From Deltaproteobacteria bacterium (lineage in GTDB: Bacteria; Desulfobacterota; Binatia; Binatales; Binataceae), in assembly GCA_021799555.1 (NCBI GenBank), contig JAJZAG010000033.1, forward strand, positions 1 through 18,664: a DNA stretch of 18,664 nucleotides, written 5' to 3'. Numbering within the stretch: position 1 is the first letter of the stretch; the number at the start of each line of letters is the position of its first letter. A program made the translations under genes and the position numbers. Shown piece by piece: positions 14,996 through 18,664 of the stretch. The notes beneath the pieces were generated by a model. That model searched no databases, was not told where the DNA came from, and saw only the letters and a list, made by a program, of their open reading frames with translations.

Positions 14996-15697
14996 ATGAA
15001 CAGGCTTTCGATTTTCGTTGCGGCATGCGCCGCTGTCGCCGCCGTCGGCATCAGCACTTACCCGGCAGCCGCCGCTGACGGCGCGATTTCCGGCACCGTC
15101 AAATATGATGGCACCGCGCCCGCTCCCAAGAAGGTTGATATCACAAAGGACAAGGAGGTTTGCGGACTCAAGCCGCATTTCGACGAGTCTCTGATTGTCG
15201 GCCATGATGGCGGGATCGCCAACGCCGTCGTAATCCTGAAGGGAGCAAAGGGAGAACTCAAACCTCAAAACGTGGAATTCAATCAGAAAGGATGCGACTA
15301 CCAGCCGCACGTGCTCGTGTTCCCGGCGGGATCAACGGTGGATATCATCAACTCCGACGGTATTCTGCACAATATACACACCTACTCGAAGATTAATCCT
15401 CCTTTCAACATGGCGCAGCCGAAATTCAAGAAGAAGATTGAGGAGAAGGTCGAAAAGCCTGAGGTGATTCGGGTGACCTGCGACGCTCACGGCTGGATGA
15501 AGGGATGGTGGATCGCGACCGACACGCCCTATTACGCGGTGACCGACGCCAACGGCAACTATACGATCAAGGATATACCGCCGGGAGATTACACGGTCCA
15601 GGTCTGGCAAGAGAAGCTCGGCACGCAGGATCAAAAGGTCGATGTGAAAGGTGGCGCGACGGCGACCGCCAATTTTTCGCTCAAGCCGAAGGGGTGA
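14996..15697 (+). CDS. Periplasmic cupredoxin-like protein with carboxypeptidase-regulatory-like domain
   Basis: The 233-residue protein starts with a signal peptide (cleavage about 26-28, AAAA-DG). The copper-type pattern is H125 (ILHNIHTY), then C162, H165 and M168 in TCDAHGWMKGW, the CxxHxWM form common in plastocyanin-like proteins of this family. The last part (about 178-230: YAVTDANGNYTIKDIPPGDY, then VQVW) is a carboxypeptidase-regulatory-like beta fold. AGGAGG lies 7 nt before the ATG, and the gene starts 39 nt after the octaheme cytochrome stop. A role as soluble electron acceptor from the b/c complex is inferred from position and ligands. Confidence 0.85.
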   Translation: MNRLSIFVAACAAVAAVGISTYPAAAADGAISGTVKYDGTAPAPKKVDITKDKEVCGLKPHFDESLIVGHDGGIANAVVILKGAKGELKPQNVEFNQKGCDYQPHVLVFPAGSTVDIINSDGILHNIHTYSKINPPFNMAQPKFKKKIEEKVEKPEVIRVTCDAHGWMKGWWIATDTPYYAVTDANGNYTIKDIPPGDYTVQVWQEKLGTQDQKVDVKGGATATANFSLKPKG

Positions 15698-15820
15698 TCC
15701 CCGCGGTGGTGTGCTTGAGCGCGTGCGCGTCGGGATTTCGACACGATCGGTCCCACTCGGTTTTTGGGAACCTTTGCGCACCGGCGAATCGCCGATTAGA
15801 CTTTGCCGGTACGAACGCCA

Positions 15821-16195
15821 ATGAGCACAATCAAACGACTGGACCGTGTCGATGTTGCGACCGCCGACCTCGAGGATGCAGCGTCGATTTATCAGAAGAA
15901 CTTCGGATTCACTGTCTCGCGCGGCGCCGACGCGGAGGTGGCGACCGTGAAGGTCGGAGGCGCGGGCATTCGCCTCGCTTCCGGCGCGTCGGTAGCCGCG
16001 CAGCTTGCCGCAAACGGCGAAGGGATGTATGCGCTGTGGCTTGAGGCCGATGATATCGACGCGGTAGCCGCCACGTTCGCCGAGGCGGGTATCGTTTCGG
16101 GGCCAATTCGGATCGAGCAAGGCCGCAGGGTGCTGTCAATCGATCCGAAACTCGCCAACCAGGTGCCTCTGCACATCTTCGATCGAAAGACCTGA
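15821..16195 (+). CDS. Small VOC-fold protein lacking metal ligands
   Basis: This 124-residue single-domain glyoxalase-like protein has LDRVDVATADLEDA at the start and ALWLEADDIDAVAATFAEAG in the second half. Where active VOC enzymes carry His, it has R9 and, in the second strand, Ala or Trp. The final Glu position reads VPLHIFD. It is therefore probably a binding or scaffold protein rather than a metalloenzyme. ATG 15821 is preferred over the in-frame TTG at 15803; the Shine-Dalgarno is weak in both cases. It follows the cupredoxin gene by about 120 nt, so co-transcription is possible. Confidence 0.8.
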   Translation: MSTIKRLDRVDVATADLEDAASIYQKNFGFTVSRGADAEVATVKVGGAGIRLASGASVAAQLAANGEGMYALWLEADDIDAVAATFAEAGIVSGPIRIEQGRRVLSIDPKLANQVPLHIFDRKT

Positions 16196-16244
16196 CCACG
16201 TACATACGCTCAACCGTCCATCGGGAGCAGGATGGATCGCGCGT

Positions 16245-17027
16245 TTATGCGACGACGGCGCCGTAGCCGGTCCAGTAGATCAGGAAATAACTGACGGCGA
16301 TTGCGGCCAATGCCGCGAAGGCCACCATATCAGACGGGCGAAACGGATAGTCAAGGTAAGTCGTTGGACGTTCGAGGCGGCCGAAGCCGCGCGCCTCTAG
16401 CGCCATCGCCATGTTGTTCGCTTTGCGCAGCGCACCCATGAAGACCGGGACCGCGACGGTCGCGTAGCGGCGCAACCGCTCAAAAATTCCACCTTCGGCG
16501 AAATCATAGCCGCGCAGCCGCTGCGCATCGACGATCGTCAATGCGGAATCGACGAACAATGGCGCCAACCTGAACGATAGCGACACCGCGAATCCCACCC
16601 GGTACGGCACCCGCAGCTTGGCGAGGCCGATCGTAAATTCCTCGACCTTGGTCGTCGAAATGAAGAGCACCGACGCCGCGAGCAGCTCCGCGAGCTTGAT
16701 CCCCTTGCCGAGCCCAAAAAGGATCGATGCCTTGCGGATATCGACCTTTGGCATGTGCACCATCGTGGGCCCCGGCCGATAGGTCGCCATCCACATCAAC
16801 GTGGTCGAAGTGACCAAGATGATGAACAGCCATCGTAACGCGTAGAAATTACCCGAAGATCCGGTGATGGCGGCGGCGAACAGCAGCAGAAACCCGAGCG
16901 GCAAAAGCGCGAGAGGATTATCCACCCAGTACACCGACCAGAACATCACGACTAGCCCGATAACCTTGACCGTCGGGTGCATCCGATGGATGAAAGTGTC
17001 GCGCTCGATATACCGGTATAGCGGCAT
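16245..17027 (-). CDS. ecfT: Energy-coupling factor transporter transmembrane protein EcfT
   Basis: EcfT is the membrane T-component that links the ATPases to the substrate-binding S-component. It has 260 residues with hydrophobic helices at about 20-55, 64-82, 108-125 and 232-252. The coupling-helix motifs are AQRLRG (168-173) and EARGFG (211-216). ATG 17027 overlaps the stop of the ATPase gene by one base (TGATG), implying coupled translation. The frame extends upstream to 17540 but that part is the ATPase gene in another frame. Confidence 0.93.
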   Translation of the reverse strand: MPLYRYIERDTFIHRMHPTVKVIGLVVMFWSVYWVDNPLALLPLGFLLLFAAAITGSSGNFYALRWLFIILVTSTTLMWMATYRPGPTMVHMPKVDIRKASILFGLGKGIKLAELLAASVLFISTTKVEEFTIGLAKLRVPYRVGFAVSLSFRLAPLFVDSALTIVDAQRLRGYDFAEGGIFERLRRYATVAVPVFMGALRKANNMAMALEARGFGRLERPTTYLDYPFRPSDMVAFAALAAIAVSYFLIYWTGYGAVVA

Positions 17028-18664
17028 CAGGCACGCTCCTTCACCCAGTCGGCGAATTCGCGTGGCGACAGAGCGAGCGCTCCGAAGCGCCGCGCAAGGC
17101 GCGTGACCTCGGGCGGGCGAAACGCCGCGGTCTCGAGCAGATCGTCGCGCGTGAAGAACTCGCGCACGCCGCCATCGAAAAGCTTGCGCCCCTTGCGAAT
17201 CAGCACGACGCGTCGCGCATACTCCGCGACCAGCCACGGTGTATGCGTGATTATCACGATTGCGGTTCCCGAGCGATTGAGCTCCGTCACCATCGACATC
17301 ATCCTGCGCTGCTCGCGATAGTCGAGGCCGGTGGTTGGTTCGTCGAGAATGAGCAGGCGCGGCTTGAGCGCAAGCACACTGGCGACCGCAAGCCGCTGTC
17401 GCTCGCCCTTGCTGAGCAGAAAGGGGTCGCTGGCGCGCTGCCCGAGGAGGTCGACCGCCTCCAGAACTTCGAGACAGCGGCGCTCGACTTCGGCGGATTC
17501 GAGTTTGAAGTTGCGCGGACCAAAGGCGACCTCGTCCCACACGGTCGCGGCGAAAATCTGATGGTCCGGGTTCTGGAAAACGTATGCGGCTTCGCGCGCG
17601 GTTTCCGCGGCGCCAAGCATCTTTCGGTCGCGTCCTTCGAGCAGCACGCGGCCCGCAACCGGCTGCAAGAGTCCGACGATATGCTTGGCAAGGGTGGTCT
17701 TGCCCGAGCCGTTCTGTCCCACGATCGCAAGAAAGTCGCCCGGCTCGATCGACAGGTTAATCGAATCGAGCACGCGCGGACCCGCCGGATAGTTGAAGCT
17801 CAGGTCCTCGACTGCGGCGAGCGCCGCCGCGCCCGCGCGGTTGGATGCGATTTCGTTGGGAGCGGCGGCGCTCGCGGTCTCGAAACCGCCGCGCGACTCC
17901 AGCCGCGGAAAGGCGCGGACGATCGCGGTGTACGCGGCGTCGATACTTTCCGCATGGCCGCCGATCCCGATCATTGCGAGCGCTCGGTTGAGGCTCGGCG
18001 GATGCACGCCCGACGCTTCGAGCAGGTCGAGGTCGCCCATCACGGCGGCGGGTGGGCAGTCGGCGATCACCGCACCCTCGCGCATCAGAATTACGCGATC
18101 GGCGCGGCGAAGTTCTTCGGTCTCGTGCTCGATCACTATCAGGCTGAGACCGCGCTCGCGCAGGCTCCGGATCAATGCAAAGACTTCGGCTTTGCCCTCA
18201 GGATCGAGATCCGTCGTCGGCTCATCCAGGACAATCACGCCGGGGCTCAGCGCCAACACCGACGCGATCGCAAGCCGCTGCTTCTCGCCGCCGGACAACG
18301 AGGTCGGATCGCGATGCTCGAAACCCTTCAGCCCAACCGCGGCGAGCGCGGGTCCGAGCCGGGAATTCATTGCGGCACGCTCCATCCCGATCTGTTCCAT
18401 CGCAAAGGCGACTTCGTGCGCGACGTTGGTCGAAAAGAGTTGCGCCTCGAAATCCTGGAAGACCATTCCAACTTCGGCGGCGACCTCGCAGACACGCAGG
18501 TTATCGAGCTTGCGTCCAGCGATTTTAACCGTGCCGCTGAAGGCGCCGCCCTCGAACTCGGGGATGATCCGGTTAAGGCACTTCGCCAAGGTGGATTTAC
18601 CGGCGCCCGACGCACCCATCACGCCAATCATTTGGCCGCGCGGATGCTTCAGCCCGACGCCTAG
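17027..18664 (-). CDS. ecfA: Fused double ATPase of an ECF transporter (EcfA-EcfA), 5' end outside window
   Basis: Two complete ABC ATPase domains lie in one chain. Numbered from the Met at 18631, the first has Walker A GASGAGKST (6-14), Q-loop Q59, signature LSGGEKQ (112-118), Walker B VIVLDE (132-137) and H169. The second has GQNGSGKTT (305-313), Q353, LSKGERQ (406-412), LLILDE (426-431) and H463. An Ala-rich linker (about 250-275) joins them. The frame stays open to the window edge for 11 codons upstream of that Met, so the true start lies beyond 18664. With ecfT it forms an uptake module for a vitamin or metal; the S-component is not visible. Confidence 0.93.
   Translation of the reverse strand, partial: LGVGLKHPRGQMIGVMGASGAGKSTLAKCLNRIIPEFEGGAFSGTVKIAGRKLDNLRVCEVAAEVGMVFQDFEAQLFSTNVAHEVAFAMEQIGMERAAMNSRLGPALAAVGLKGFEHRDPTSLSGGEKQRLAIASVLALSPGVIVLDEPTTDLDPEGKAEVFALIRSLRERGLSLIVIEHETEELRRADRVILMREGAVIADCPPAAVMGDLDLLEASGVHPPSLNRALAMIGIGGHAESIDAAYTAIVRAFPRLESRGGFETASAAAPNEIASNRAGAAALAAVEDLSFNYPAGPRVLDSINLSIEPGDFLAIVGQNGSGKTTLAKHIVGLLQPVAGRVLLEGRDRKMLGAAETAREAAYVFQNPDHQIFAATVWDEVAFGPRNFKLESAEVERRCLEVLEAVDLLGQRASDPFLLSKGERQRLAVASVLALKPRLLILDEPTTGLDYREQRRMMSMVTELNRSGTAIVIITHTPWLVAEYARRVVLIRKGRKLFDGGVREFFTRDDLLETAAFRPPEVTRLARRFGALALSPREFADWVKERA

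Noticed and set aside
15747..15794. Terminator after the cupredoxin gene
   Set aside because: Short imperfect inverted repeats around a TTTTT inside the loop rather than after a stem; no convincing terminator.
17243..18664. 473-residue plus-strand frame
   Set aside because: Antisense to the double ECF ATPase, which shows all ABC motifs.

Overview
The window is GC-rich DNA from a Gram-negative-type bacterium. It carries periplasmic c-type cytochromes, Sec export genes, a phospholipid N-methyltransferase and a large secreted Cys-rich protein with a Thr/Pro stalk. Gene content and style suggest a deltaproteobacteria-related lineage; Binatota-like or myxobacteria-like is my guess, not something the sequence proves. 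There is no rRNA, tRNA, insertion sequence or CRISPR array that I can see.

Layout. (1) 1-2299, minus strand, running off the left edge: a very large secreted protein. A thaumatin-like domain is interrupted by Cys-rich inserts, followed by a Thr/Pro/Ala stalk and an Ig-like ASH-type domain. The reading frame is open from a GTG with a strong Shine-Dalgarno at 2299 to the window edge. (2) 2300-3140: an intergenic region with no convincing protein gene. It holds a well-formed small-RNA transcription unit (promoter 2893-2921, hairpins, intrinsic terminator 3017-3055) and a weaker second candidate that ends in a T-run at 2872. (3) 3141-7361: the classic queA-tgt-yajC-secD block, but secF does not follow. 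(4) 7435-9790: a small excisionase-type HTH protein, a PmtA-like phospholipid methyltransferase, a minus-strand VOC (dioxygenase/glyoxalase superfamily) protein and a small two-TM protein of unknown function. (5) 9967-15697: a respiratory operon encoding a cytochrome b6-type subunit, a subunit-IV-type cytochrome b C-terminal half, two tiny membrane proteins, an 8-heme membrane-anchored cytochrome c with a periplasmic coiled coil, and a periplasmic cupredoxin-like protein. No Rieske gene is present here. (6) 15821-16195: a small VOC-fold protein that has lost its metal ligands. (7) 16245-18664, minus strand, running off the right edge: ecfT and a tandem-fused double ATPase (EcfA-EcfA) of an energy-coupling-factor vitamin/metal transporter.

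How the genes work together. QueA and Tgt act in queuosine modification of tRNA. YajC and SecD belong to the Sec holotranslocon accessory complex. Genes petB to the cupredoxin form one coherent electron-transfer path, probably from quinol through b hemes to multiheme c and then to a soluble copper protein. The thaumatin-like protein and the RNA next to it are the least conventional parts of the window.
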